64,000 nucleotides of DNA from Cyclobacteriaceae bacterium (GCA_030584025.1 CP129487.1:1860001-1924000); one strand, 5' to 3'. Positions 1-8,513 are shown, counted from the stretch's first letter. The notes: generated from the letters alone by a model not told the origin. A program made the numbers and translations.

Positions 1-537
1 GATTGGGATTTTCCGGCTTCTGTGATGGATGTGGTGTTGATGGGGCGTTACGCGAAACTAGGTTTGTTCAAACGTCCGCGCAAAGCGGATAAAGATGTGG
101 CCATGGATTGCTTGAAAAAGGTTGGCATGGAAGGGTTTATCAACCGACAGATATCGCAGCTTTCTGGCGGGCAACAACAGCGAACGTTTTTAGCACGTGC
201 ATTGGCGCAACAGGCTGATTTGTATTTTATGGATGAACCTTTTGCCGGTGTGGATGCGGCCACCGAAAAAGCAATTGTTACACTGCTTCGGGAAATGACC
301 GCTCAAAATAAAACGGTCATTGTAGTGCATCACGATCTTCAATCGGTAAGCCAGTATTTTGATTGGGTGGTGATGTTGAACACACGCCTCGTAGCATCGG
401 GTCCAACTGAAACAACGTTTACAACCGAAAACCTGGAATCAACCTATGGTGGTAAATTAACCTTGCTCACCGATGTAGCCGATTTGATGCGAAGAGAGGA
501 CTATCCAAGCCGCGAAGAAAATGTGTTGAAGCCATGA
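1..537 (+). CDS. Metal-ion ABC transporter ATP-binding protein, 5'-truncated
   Basis: This is the ATPase subunit of a cytoplasmic-membrane importer for Mn, Zn or Fe (ZnuC/MntB/TroB type). The reading frame is open from base 1, so the start and the Walker A loop lie left of the window. The first visible residues, DWDFPASVMDVVLMGRY, are the stretch just after the Q-loop in this family. The ABC signature LSGGQQQR (about residue 54 of the visible part), Walker B LYFMDEPFAGVD and the switch histidine in VVHHD follow in the normal order. The stop overlaps the next start by 4 bases (ATGA), indicating translational coupling with the permease. The metal cannot be told from the ATPase alone. A solute-binding protein gene is expected upstream, outside the window. 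Confidence 0.93.
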   Translation, partial: DWDFPASVMDVVLMGRYAKLGLFKRPRKADKDVAMDCLKKVGMEGFINRQISQLSGGQQQRTFLARALAQQADLYFMDEPFAGVDAATEKAIVTLLREMTAQNKTVIVVHHDLQSVSQYFDWVVMLNTRLVASGPTETTFTTENLESTYGGKLTLLTDVADLMRREDYPSREENVLKP

Positions 538-1826
538 ATACGCTGTGGGAATTTTTGTCGTTCAGTGATCCGAACATCCGCTACGTGGCACTTGGTTCAA
601 TTTTGCTTACAGCCAGCTCAGCATTGGTAGGGTCTTTTACTTTTCTCAACAAAAAATCGTTGGTGGGCGATGCCATTGCCCATGCTGTCTTACCCGGTAT
701 TTGTCTCGGGTTTATTATGACCGGCACAAAAAATCCGGTAGCCTTGATCATTGGCGCTTTTGTTACCGGCTGGATTTCAGTTGTATTGGTAGAGTACATC
801 ACCAATAAAACAAGAATCAAGGAAGATACAGCCATCGGATTAATTCTGTCAGTTTTTTTTGGTATTGGCATTCTGATGCTTACCGTGATTCAAAAAAGCG
901 GCAACGCATCACAATCCGGTTTAGATCATTTCTTATTTGGAAAGGCAGCTTCCCTCGTGGGCAGCGATTTAATCACCTTCAGTGCAGTGGCCATTATTCT
1001 GGTCATTATGGTATTTCTTTTGTTTAAAGAATTTTCAGTGCTGGCTTTTGATAAGGATTATGCCCGATCAATTGGTTTGCCGGTAAAAGCAATTGAGCTT
1101 GTTCTTACTTCGTTGATTGTGTTGGCTGTGGTTATCGGCATTCAGGCGGTTGGTGTTGTGCTCATGGCGGCCATTTTAATTACACCTGCTGCGGCCGCAC
1201 GATTCTGGACTGACAAAATCGCGGTGATGTTTTTACTGGCAAGCATCTTTGGGGCCGTCAGCGGGCTCAGTGGCGCATTTATTTCTTACACAGCCCCAGC
1301 CATGCCCACCGGACCGTGGATTGTTATTGTGATATCAACCATCGCCTTTATCTCGTTCTTTATGGCTCCGGGGCGTGGTGTAATCGGTCGGTATTGGCGG
1401 CAACGCAGACTACGGAAAATGATCAATGAAGAAAACGTATTAAAAATTCTGTATCAGTTAGGCGAAGAGAGTAAGCATTTCTTTATTCCGCGGTTAACCG
1501 ATGAAATTATACGAAGACGTTTTTATGATAAGCAAACCCTGCTGAACATTTTAAAGCGACTAACCCGACAGGGATATATTGAACGCACACGAAATGTTTG
1601 GGCATTAACAGAGGAAGGAAAAAATCGGGCACAACGTGTAGTTAAAATTCACCGCTTGTGGGAGTTGTACCTCACTACCTACATGCACATCGCGCCCGAT
1701 CATGTTCACGAAGATGCTGACACCATAGAACACTTGCTGACACCCGAACTGGAAGAGCGACTGGAAAAACTATTGGGCTATCCGAAAGTGGACCCGCACC
1801 AATCGACTATACCGTACAACAATTAA
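534..1826 (+). CDS. Metal-ion ABC transporter permease with C-terminal DtxR/MntR-like domain
   Basis: Residues 1 to about 285 form an ABC-3 family permease with several hydrophobic helices and the family motif GDAIAHAVLPG near residue 44. Residues about 295-430 are soluble and look like a DtxR/MntR metalloregulator: a winged-helix part (LLNILKRLTRQGYIERTRN, then WALTEEGKNRAQRVVK) followed by a helical part with His, Glu and Asp residues (HIAPDHVHEDADTIEHLL) resembling the DtxR dimerisation and metal-binding domain. A permease of this family usually has about 280 residues, so the extra 145 are a true fusion, with no stop or frameshift between. The start overlaps the ATPase stop. The fused domain could sense metal and gate transport, or be a regulator tethered to the membrane; that is inference. 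Confidence 0.9.
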   Translation: MNTLWEFLSFSDPNIRYVALGSILLTASSALVGSFTFLNKKSLVGDAIAHAVLPGICLGFIMTGTKNPVALIIGAFVTGWISVVLVEYITNKTRIKEDTAIGLILSVFFGIGILMLTVIQKSGNASQSGLDHFLFGKAASLVGSDLITFSAVAIILVIMVFLLFKEFSVLAFDKDYARSIGLPVKAIELVLTSLIVLAVVIGIQAVGVVLMAAILITPAAAARFWTDKIAVMFLLASIFGAVSGLSGAFISYTAPAMPTGPWIVIVISTIAFISFFMAPGRGVIGRYWRQRRLRKMINEENVLKILYQLGEESKHFFIPRLTDEIIRRRFYDKQTLLNILKRLTRQGYIERTRNVWALTEEGKNRAQRVVKIHRLWELYLTTYMHIAPDHVHEDADTIEHLLTPELEERLEKLLGYPKVDPHQSTIPYNN

Positions 1827-1850
1827 CAATTAGGAATTAACAATTAGCAA
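1818..1850 (+). repeat. Left AT-rich inverted repeat of the four-helix-bundle cassette
   Basis: A run of imperfect AATTAACAATTAG units begins inside the last codons of the permease gene; its stop codon TAA lies in the repeat. Its reverse complement resembles the run at 2213-2245, so the two flank the small gene at 1854-2207 as long inverted repeats of about 33 bases with a few mismatches. Confidence 0.75.
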
Positions 1851-1853
1851 TAT

Positions 1854-2207
1854 ATGGATAAGGAGAACGTGATACTGGTTAAGTCTTATCAATTCGGTTT
1901 GCGGATTGTGAAGCTGCACCTTCACTTATCCAAGGGATTGAAGCAATTTGAAATCTCAAGCCAGGTTTTACGAAGTGGAACATCTATTGGAGCAAATATT
2001 GAAGAAGCTACGGGTGGTTCATCCCGCAAGGATTTTATAAACAAAATGAACATTGCCTATAAAGAAGCACGAGAAACAAAATATTGGCTTCGCTTATTAA
2101 GGGATTCAGAAATAATTGAAATCAGTCTCGCTGAATCATTAATAAATGATTGCGAAGAACTCTTAAAAATCCTTTTTAGCATTATCAACACATCACGTAA
2201 AACGTAG
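1854..2207 (+). CDS. Four-helix-bundle protein (S23 / 23S rRNA intervening-sequence protein family)
   Basis: A 117-residue all-helical protein with the hallmarks of the S23 (IVS) four-helix-bundle family: the early LVKSYQFGLRIVKLH, the central RSGTSIGANIEEATGGSSRKDF, the stretch KEARETKYWLRLL, and a C-terminal helix ending ILFSIINTSRKT. Members were first noticed as ORFs inside intervening sequences of Leptospira 23S rRNA; their biochemical role is unresolved. Here it sits between two permease genes of one transporter operon, on the same strand, bracketed by AT-rich inverted repeats. That context suggests it arrived as an insertion that does not break either neighbour. Start chosen at the ATG just after the left repeat. 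Confidence 0.9.
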   Translation: MDKENVILVKSYQFGLRIVKLHLHLSKGLKQFEISSQVLRSGTSIGANIEEATGGSSRKDFINKMNIAYKEARETKYWLRLLRDSEIIEISLAESLINDCEELLKILFSIINTSRKT

Positions 2208-2212
2208 AAACT

Positions 2213-2245
2213 TATTGTTAATTGCTAATTGTAAACTGTTAATTG
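2213..2245 (-). repeat. Right AT-rich inverted repeat of the four-helix-bundle cassette
   Basis: TATTGTTAATTGCTAATTG and the following AAACTGTTAATTG are the inverted partner of the run at 1818-1850. The repeat ends 5 bases before the ATG of the second permease. In RNA the two runs could pair and place the small gene in the loop of a long stem. Confidence 0.72.
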
Positions 2246-2249
2246 AGTG

Positions 2250-3122
2250 ATGAACGACCTCTACATCATACTAACCGCCACACTTGTTTCTGCAAGCTGT
2301 GCTTTGCTGGGAAGTTTTTTGATTTTGCGCAAGATGGCTATGGTGGGTGACGCCATTTCACATGCAGTTTTACCGGGGATTGTTATTGCATTTTTATTAT
2401 CGGGTTCAAGAGATTCCGTTACCATGTTACTTGGCGCTGGAGTAATTGGCATCTTTACTACTTTCCTGATCGAATTCTTTCACAAAAAGGCACGCTTGCA
2501 AACCGATGCCTCCATTGGGGTAACGTTTACGTGGTTGTTCGCGATTGGTGTAGTCATGATTTCCCTGTTTGCAGGAAAAGTTGACCTTGATCAGGATTGC
2601 GTGCTCTATGGAGAAATTGCCTATGTGCCGTTGGATGTCATCATCACACCCGATGGAACCAACATTGGTCCAAAGGCCTTGTATGTATCAGGCATTATTT
2701 TGATCGTGAATGTGTTGTTTGTGCTACTGTTTTACCGAAAGTTATTTCTAACGACTTTCGATCCTGCATATGCTCAAGCTATTGGAATCTCCACCGCACT
2801 CTGGCATTATGCGCTGATGGGTGCCGTGTCCATGACCACTGTTGCTTCATTTGAATCAGTGGGCGCCATATTGGTTGTCGCCTTATTAATCGCTCCCGCA
2901 GCTACTGCCTATCTACTAACTGATAATTTTAAAATCATGCTTTTATTGTCTTGTATAATCGGGGCTGTTGCCTCTATTACCGGCTATTACCTGGCAGTTT
3001 GGCTTGACGGCTCTATTGCAGGAGCAATTGCTACCATGAGTGGAGTAATCTTTGGCTTTGTACTCATCTTCTCTCCTACATACGGACTGTTCTTTAGAAA
3101 AATCAAAGCCGGTGTTCATTGA
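2250..3122 (+). CDS. Metal-ion ABC transporter permease (second subunit)
   Basis: An ABC-3 family integral membrane permease of 290 residues with the conserved GDAISHAVLPG motif near residue 33 and about eight hydrophobic segments. It lacks the soluble C-terminal extension of the first permease, so the pair probably forms a heterodimeric channel served by the ATPase upstream. ATG at 2250 is preferred; an in-frame GTG lies immediately before it at 2247. In related operons the two permease genes adjoin; here 423 bases carrying the four-helix-bundle gene separate them. The AT-rich repeat directly upstream occupies the translation initiation region and may affect its expression. Confidence 0.92.
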   Translation: MNDLYIILTATLVSASCALLGSFLILRKMAMVGDAISHAVLPGIVIAFLLSGSRDSVTMLLGAGVIGIFTTFLIEFFHKKARLQTDASIGVTFTWLFAIGVVMISLFAGKVDLDQDCVLYGEIAYVPLDVIITPDGTNIGPKALYVSGIILIVNVLFVLLFYRKLFLTTFDPAYAQAIGISTALWHYALMGAVSMTTVASFESVGAILVVALLIAPAATAYLLTDNFKIMLLLSCIIGAVASITGYYLAVWLDGSIAGAIATMSGVIFGFVLIFSPTYGLFFRKIKAGVH

Positions 3123-3162
3123 CTAAACTTTTTGCTGTTACGCCTTTCTGTTAACTTGCCGC

Positions 3163-4533
3163 GTGGTCAATACACATCATACCGATACCATTGTTGCCCT
3201 TGCCACCGCGCAAGGCATAAGTGCGCTGGCAGTAGTTCGACTTTCCGGTACGGATGCCATCAAAATCGTGAACAAAGTATTTCAAGGAAAAGACCTGGAA
3301 AAGCAACCCACCCAAACCGTCCATTATGGTTCCATAGTAGATGGCGAGAAGGTAATTGATGAGGTGGTCGTAACCTTGTTTAAAGAACCAAAATCATTTA
3401 CGCGCGAAAACATTGCCGAAATTTCATGCCATGGATCACCAGTAGTAGTTAAGGAGTTAATCAAAGTCTTTTTAAAAACGGGAGCACGACTGGCCGAGCC
3501 AGGTGAGTTCACCAGACGTGCTTTTTTAAACGGACGAATTGACCTGACGCAAGCCGAAGCCATTGCCGACATCATCCATGCTGAAACCGATAATGCCAGG
3601 CAAGCTGCTATTAATCAAATGCGTGGAGGTTTTTCAAAAGAGATCAACCACTTGCGCGAAGAGTTGATCCACTTTGCCTCATTGATTGAACTGGAGCTTG
3701 ATTTTGGTGAAGAAGATGTGGAATTCGCCAAGCGTGATGATTTACGAAACCTGATTGTAAAAATTCAATCGTATCTGAGGGTGTTGATTGATTCATTCGA
3801 TGCCGGTAATGTAATTAAGAATGGTGTACCCACCGTAATAGCCGGAAAACCAAACGCAGGAAAGTCAACCTTGCTAAATACGCTTTTAAATGAGGAACGC
3901 GCCATCGTTTCGGAGATTGCCGGAACCACCCGCGACACCATTGAAGATGAAATGGTGCTGGGCGGAATCAATTTCCGGTTTATCGATACAGCCGGCTTGC
4001 GCGAAACCGATGATGTGATTGAAGCCCTTGGCGTTCAACGCACACGCGAGCACATGAAACGCGCTGCACTCATCATTTATCTGTTCGATCTTTCCGATAC
4101 CACATGGGAAGAAATTGAACAGGAAGAAGAACACCTGAAGGCACTGGGTATCCCCCACCTCAAAGTGGGCAACAAACTGGACAAGGCCAATCCCGAGTTG
4201 TTAAAAAAACTTCAGGCTCGTGATTTTGTGTTTATATCGGCAGCCCAAAAGAAAAACATACAAGACCTCAAGGATAAAATCCTTGCTAACTTCCACATCA
4301 AACATGTAAAGCAAGGCGATGTGATGGTCACCAACCTGCGTCATTACCAAAACCTCACCCAAACGTTTGATGCTTTGCAGCGCGTGTTGGATGGTTTGAG
4401 TTCAGGCATCACAGGAGATTTTCTGGCCATGGATATCAGGCAAGCGTTGCATTACCTGGGGGAAATAACAGGTACCATAACTACTGAAGATTTACTCGAC
4501 AATATTTTTAGTAAGTTTTGTATCGGGAAGTAA
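3163..4533 (+). CDS. mnmE: tRNA uridine-5-carboxymethylaminomethyl(34) synthesis GTPase MnmE
   Basis: MnmE works with MnmG to modify the wobble uridine of certain tRNAs (cmnm5U34). The 456-residue protein has the full family layout: an N-terminal tetrahydrofolate-binding domain beginning DTIVALATAQGISALAVVR, a helical domain split around a Ras-like G domain, and the C-terminal catalytic motif FCIGK with its cysteine. The G domain shows G1 GKPNAGKS (about residues 228-235), G2 region AGTTRDT, G3 DTAGLRE (about 275-281) and G4 NKLD (about 337-340). The start is a GTG at 3163; no ATG gives the expected N-terminus. It lies 40 bases after the permease, but its housekeeping role makes functional linkage unlikely. 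Confidence 0.97.
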   Translation: MVNTHHTDTIVALATAQGISALAVVRLSGTDAIKIVNKVFQGKDLEKQPTQTVHYGSIVDGEKVIDEVVVTLFKEPKSFTRENIAEISCHGSPVVVKELIKVFLKTGARLAEPGEFTRRAFLNGRIDLTQAEAIADIIHAETDNARQAAINQMRGGFSKEINHLREELIHFASLIELELDFGEEDVEFAKRDDLRNLIVKIQSYLRVLIDSFDAGNVIKNGVPTVIAGKPNAGKSTLLNTLLNEERAIVSEIAGTTRDTIEDEMVLGGINFRFIDTAGLRETDDVIEALGVQRTREHMKRAALIIYLFDLSDTTWEEIEQEEEHLKALGIPHLKVGNKLDKANPELLKKLQARDFVFISAAQKKNIQDLKDKILANFHIKHVKQGDVMVTNLRHYQNLTQTFDALQRVLDGLSSGITGDFLAMDIRQALHYLGEITGTITTEDLLDNIFSKFCIGK

Positions 4534-4617
4534 AGACTAAACTACTACCATCCTTCTTTTGATTAAACAGGTTTTCTCACGAGATTGACATATTAAAAAC
4601 GATTATTCTCAAATACA

Positions 4618-5052
4618 ATGACCATGAATTTCAGACTTATCATATCCTTCATGCTTTTGACCGTAAGCTTTGCAGCAATTGGCCAGGGAAAACAAACGAA
4701 CAAATCAAAAAACACCAATGCCGAAGTCGTTGAAAAAGGATTAATCAAAATATCGGTTATGTATCCTTTCACTGAAGGGAAAACGTTTGATATGGAGTAT
4801 TATGAAAGCAAGCACATGCCTATGGTCGCGGGTTTTTTGGGCAGCAATTTGGTAAAGTACACCATTGAAAAAGGAGTAGCCAGCGGAATCCCTAACCAAC
4901 CACTACCCTATATGGCAATCGGAACATTTTATGTAAAGAGTCTGGAGGATTATCAGGCTGCCATTGCTCCGAATAGAGATGCGATAAGAGCCGATATCGC
5001 AAACTACACCAATATAGCCCCGGTAATTTTGGTCAGTGAGGTGGTAAGGTGA
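4618..5052 (+). CDS. EthD-family protein with signal peptide
   Basis: A 144-residue protein with an N-terminal hydrophobic export signal (about residues 5-22, ending AAIGQG). The rest matches the EthD family, a small dimeric ferredoxin-like fold: ISVMYPFTEGKTFDMEYYESKHMPMV is the typical opening with Tyr-Tyr and His, and a later AIGTFYVKSLEDYQAAI fits the second half. EthD was named from an ether-degradation cluster; most members have no known reaction. Export is unusual for the family. An alternative start is the ATG at 4624. The stop overlaps or nearly abuts the next gene, suggesting co-expression with the DUF3179 protein. Confidence 0.85.
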   Translation: MTMNFRLIISFMLLTVSFAAIGQGKQTNKSKNTNAEVVEKGLIKISVMYPFTEGKTFDMEYYESKHMPMVAGFLGSNLVKYTIEKGVASGIPNQPLPYMAIGTFYVKSLEDYQAAIAPNRDAIRADIANYTNIAPVILVSEVVR

Positions 5053-5054
5053 AT

Positions 5055-6203
5055 ATGCGCAGCTTATTCTACATCGGACTTATTGGGCTTTCCCTCTTTG
5101 AAGTCCTCAACGTCTATTTCATCATGCCCATGCCGGGCAGCCAACGAATAGATTCAATTGATCTGGCCTATTTTCTTTACTCCTATCGGTGGTATTTTCG
5201 CATTGTCTTTCTCCTTCTTGCATTGATCGGAAGTTTTCAAGCCTTGCAAACAACAAAAAAATGGATACCTGGCTTAGTGGTAGTATTGGCTATTGCCGTA
5301 ACCTATCTTTTCAATTTCAGGATGACTGCCGACCACATGTTTCTCCAGCCTGAAAGTATTACATTTCATTCGCGTGCCGAAAATACTTTGAGTGACAGCA
5401 CATTAATTATAGCCGTAACGCTTAACAATGAAGCGAAGGCGTATCCCATACGGTATATCGTTTACCATCATCAGGTGCGCGATACACTGGGAGGCAAACC
5501 CATTATGGTAACCTATTGCAGTGTGTGCCGAACAGGCAGGGTGTTTGAACCACAGGTATCCGGTAAACCCGAAAATTTCCGACTGGTAGGCATGGATCAT
5601 TTCAATGCGATGTTTGAAGATGAAACCACTAAAAGTTGGTGGAGGCAGGCAACAGGTGAGGCTGTTACCGGTCCGCTGAAAGGACAATTGTTGCCCGAAA
5701 TCGAATCGCAACAACTTACAATGGGCAAGTTTTTCTTTCTCTATCCGTTTGGAAAAGTGATGCAAGCAGAAGTTGCTTCCATTCCCAAATACGATACGCT
5801 CGGAAAATTTGAACAAGGAAAAAGCAAAAGCAAACTCACCGGAACGGATTCACTTTCGTGGAAAGACAAATCATGGGTGGTAGGCATTCAGATTGAAAAC
5901 AAGACAAAAGCCTATGATTGGAATGAGTTGAAACACCAACAACTTATTCACGATAGCATCGGATCTATTCCCATTTTACTTGTGCTTTCTGGTGATGGTC
6001 AAAGTTTTGGTGCATTTCGAAGAAGGACGCATGATGAGCACTTCGTTATTCGTAATGATTCGCTGATCAGCACCACCAGTCAATATGATTTTTCAGGAAG
6101 AAATGCTGATGGATCAACCTTGGAAGCAATAAGCGCTTACCAGGAATTTTGGCATAGCTGGCGAACTTTTCATCCCGAAACACGGGTATACAAAAATCAA
6201 TAG
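5055..6203 (+). CDS. DUF3179 domain-containing membrane protein
   Basis: A 382-residue protein with about three hydrophobic segments in the first 100 residues (MRSLFYIGLIGLSLFEVLN, then a pair around FLLLALIGSFQAL and WIPGLVVVLAIAVTYLF) and a large outer domain. The domain carries the DUF3179 signature: AYPIRYIVYHHQVRDTLGG, VTYCSVCRTGRVFEP with two closely spaced cysteines, and a later repeat-like half. The family is of unknown function; the CSVC pair suggests a metal or redox site. ATG at 5055 is preferred; an in-frame GTG at 5049 overlaps the stop of the EthD gene, so coupling is likely with either start. Confidence 0.85.
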   Translation: MRSLFYIGLIGLSLFEVLNVYFIMPMPGSQRIDSIDLAYFLYSYRWYFRIVFLLLALIGSFQALQTTKKWIPGLVVVLAIAVTYLFNFRMTADHMFLQPESITFHSRAENTLSDSTLIIAVTLNNEAKAYPIRYIVYHHQVRDTLGGKPIMVTYCSVCRTGRVFEPQVSGKPENFRLVGMDHFNAMFEDETTKSWWRQATGEAVTGPLKGQLLPEIESQQLTMGKFFFLYPFGKVMQAEVASIPKYDTLGKFEQGKSKSKLTGTDSLSWKDKSWVVGIQIENKTKAYDWNELKHQQLIHDSIGSIPILLVLSGDGQSFGAFRRRTHDEHFVIRNDSLISTTSQYDFSGRNADGSTLEAISAYQEFWHSWRTFHPETRVYKNQ

Positions 6204-6250
6204 TTCAGGAGTTACAGAATATTGCTTAAATTTCATAAAACGAATTGTTT

Positions 6251-7108
6251 ATGAAATGGCGAGGCAGAAGGCAAAGCGATAACGTGCGCGATCAGCGCGG
6301 GCAATCCGCCCGACCCATGGGTGGTATGGGTGGTCTGTTAACGAAAGGTGGGTTGGGCACCATCGTGGTTATCCTGATCATCAGCTGGTTAACAGGAACC
6401 AATCCACTACAACTGCTCCAACAAACCGGAACAGGTACCGACACCTACGCTGTCGATTCTCCGGTTACTACTGCCGAAGAAAATGAACTCGCTCAATTCG
6501 TTAAAGTGGTGCTGGCCGATACAGAAGATGTCTGGAACGAACTGATGGACGGCTATCGTGAACCCACCCTGGTACTGTTTACCGATTACGTTGAATCGGC
6601 CTGTGGGGAAGCATCATCGGCCGTTGGGCCATTCTATTGCCCGCGTGATCAAACCATATACATTGATCTGGGCTTTTACGAGCAACTCAAAAACAGGTTT
6701 GATGCGCCCGGAGATTTTGCGCAAGCCTACGTAATTGCCCATGAAGTGGGACACCATGTGCAGCATTTGCTAGGCATTACCGATAAAGTGCACAGCATGC
6801 GTAATCAATTAAGTGAAGCCGAATACAATAAGCTTTCCGTCCGGCTTGAGCTACAGGCTGATTTTCTGGCGGGCGTGTGGGCACACCATACCCAAAACAA
6901 GGGATACCTGGATATTGGCGATCTGGAAGAGGCCATGCAGGCTGCCAGCGCCATCGGTGATGACCAATTGCAGATGCAGGCACGCGGACACGTAGTGCCC
7001 GATTCCTTTACGCATGGTACTTCCGAACAACGTATGCGGTGGTTCAAACGGGGTTTTGAAACCGGTGATCCGGCTCAAGGCGATACGTTTAATCAGTCTT
7101 CGCTTTAA
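6251..7108 (+). CDS. Neutral zinc metallopeptidase (YpfJ family)
   Basis: A 285-residue membrane-anchored protein. The N-terminus is arginine-rich and glycine-rich with the family pattern WRGRRQSDNVRDQRG, followed by one membrane segment (about residues 36-52, TIVVILIISWLTG). The periplasmic domain holds the zinc site HEVGHHVQHLLG at about residue 164, with a downstream Glu in RLELQADFLAGVWAHH as likely third ligand, and ends in SEQRMRWFKRGFETG. This layout matches the putative neutral zinc metallopeptidase family (YpfJ-like), whose substrates are not well known. ATG at 6251 is preferred over an in-frame TTG at 6245. Confidence 0.92.
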   Translation: MKWRGRRQSDNVRDQRGQSARPMGGMGGLLTKGGLGTIVVILIISWLTGTNPLQLLQQTGTGTDTYAVDSPVTTAEENELAQFVKVVLADTEDVWNELMDGYREPTLVLFTDYVESACGEASSAVGPFYCPRDQTIYIDLGFYEQLKNRFDAPGDFAQAYVIAHEVGHHVQHLLGITDKVHSMRNQLSEAEYNKLSVRLELQADFLAGVWAHHTQNKGYLDIGDLEEAMQAASAIGDDQLQMQARGHVVPDSFTHGTSEQRMRWFKRGFETGDPAQGDTFNQSSL

Positions 7109-7171
7109 TTGCTTTCACGACTTGAGTTTTCCTGATCGATTATTAACTTTAACAGCTAATACTGTTACCTG

Positions 7172-8395
7172 ATGACCCTCTTTACAAAAAAATCACTCCT
7201 CGTACTCTTATTATTCATTGCCGCAGCCGGGCTTCAGGCCCAGGATTATTATGTGGTAATCGGTGCCTATCGCGTTCAAAAATATGCCGATATTTTTACC
7301 GGCTATGCCCGAAACGCGAAATACGATGCCCGCCAGGGAAAACAGGAACAACGTCAATTAACCTACATCTATGTTCTAAAAACCAGTGACCGTCAGCAAG
7401 CCACCCAGTTAACGGTTCATCTTCAGAAAAACTCGGAATTCAAAGATGCATGGCTCTATAAAGGGCCTTTAACCACGAAAGAGGATTCACAGTCGCCTGT
7501 AGTTAAGACACCCACTCTTCCAAAAGAAGAACCCGTTGTCGTAAAAGAAGAGCCGGTTGAAGAGCCAAAGGAAGATCCGGCAGTAGAGCCTAAAGAAGAA
7601 CCTGTTGAAGAACCTACCGAACAACCGGTTGAAGAGCCAAAAGAAACTCCCGATGAAGAACCCGAAGATAAACCACTTCCACCAGCACGGGGCAAGTACT
7701 TTAAATTTGTTGTAACCACAGCCGATGGCACACCGCTGCAAACCACGTTGCATAACGTAGATCGTTTACAAGGTCGTGATCTGGCTACGTATCCGTCAGG
7801 GACCTATGCTGATGTTACGCGTCCTGCTGATCCATCCATGCCGTTGTCGATTGTTTGCGGAATATTTGGATTTAAAGAGGAAGTAAAAATAATTGACTTC
7901 AATGATCCCGCACAAACACCGGGAGCCACACAAGACGAAAAAGGCGCATGGGTCATCCCCTATCAGCTTGAACGACTGAAGAAAGGCGATGTATCCGTGA
8001 TGTATAATGTTTCCTTTTACAAGGATGCCGTGGTGATGACGCCCGCTTCCCAAACTGAACTGGATGAATTAGTGAGCATGATGAAGTTGAATCCCAACTA
8101 TAAAATCAAAATTCACGGGCATAATAATGGAAACGATAAAAATATTCGGATAACTATATTGGGTGATAACAAAAATTATTTTGCCATGGCCGGATCGAAA
8201 ACTAAAATGGGAAATGGAAAGGAGTTGTCGCAAGTACGGGCAGAAACCATTCAACAATACTTAATGGACAATGGCATTGATAAAAAGCGAATTGATATTT
8301 ACGCCTGGGGTGGAATGGAGATGTTGGTGAAACAAGGTACAGCTTCAGCAGCCCGTTTGAATAACCGGATTGAAATTGAGATCATGGAGGACTAA
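7172..8395 (+). CDS. OmpA-family protein with SPOR-like N-terminus and Pro/Glu-rich linker
   Basis: A 407-residue exported protein. Residues 1-23 form a signal peptide ending GLQAQ. Residues about 25-100 (YYVVIGAYRVQKYADIF) look like a SPOR-type fold. Residues about 112-168 are a low-complexity linker built from imperfect EEPVEEPKE units. The C-terminal part (from about residue 285) is an OmpA peptidoglycan-binding domain: a helix SQTELDELVSMMKLNPNYKI, the strand KIHGHNNG, then LSQVRAETIQQYLMDNGI and the closing NNRIEIEIMED. The role is probably to tether the outer membrane to peptidoglycan or span the periplasm. The linker length may vary among strains because of its repeats. Confidence 0.87.
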   Translation: MTLFTKKSLLVLLLFIAAAGLQAQDYYVVIGAYRVQKYADIFTGYARNAKYDARQGKQEQRQLTYIYVLKTSDRQQATQLTVHLQKNSEFKDAWLYKGPLTTKEDSQSPVVKTPTLPKEEPVVVKEEPVEEPKEDPAVEPKEEPVEEPTEQPVEEPKETPDEEPEDKPLPPARGKYFKFVVTTADGTPLQTTLHNVDRLQGRDLATYPSGTYADVTRPADPSMPLSIVCGIFGFKEEVKIIDFNDPAQTPGATQDEKGAWVIPYQLERLKKGDVSVMYNVSFYKDAVVMTPASQTELDELVSMMKLNPNYKIKIHGHNNGNDKNIRITILGDNKNYFAMAGSKTKMGNGKELSQVRAETIQQYLMDNGIDKKRIDIYAWGGMEMLVKQGTASAARLNNRIEIEIMED

Positions 8396-8429
8396 TCTTT
8401 ATTAAAATCCATCTCAAAAATAGGAAGAT

Positions 8430-8513
8430 CGTCATTGCGAGGGAGGAACGACCGAAGCAATCTCATTTTCAACTTCAAAATGAGGGATTGCTTCACTGCG
8501 TTCGAAATGACGG
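8430..8513. repeat. Palindromic CGTCATTGCGAG-type intergenic repeat
   Basis: An 84-base imperfect palindrome. CGTCATT at the left pairs with AATGACG at the right, GAAGCAATC pairs with GATTGCTTC, and CATTTT pairs with AAAATG near the centre. Sequences of this CGTCATTGCGAG...GAAGCAATC form are widespread intergenic repeats in Bacteroidota and other bacteria, possibly moved by REP-associated transposases. A divergent relative lies at 23564-23630. Confidence 0.8.

Noticed and set aside
1854..2207. Small gene between permeases as a toxin-antitoxin component
   Set aside because: Sequence fits the S23 four-helix-bundle family and there is no partner gene.
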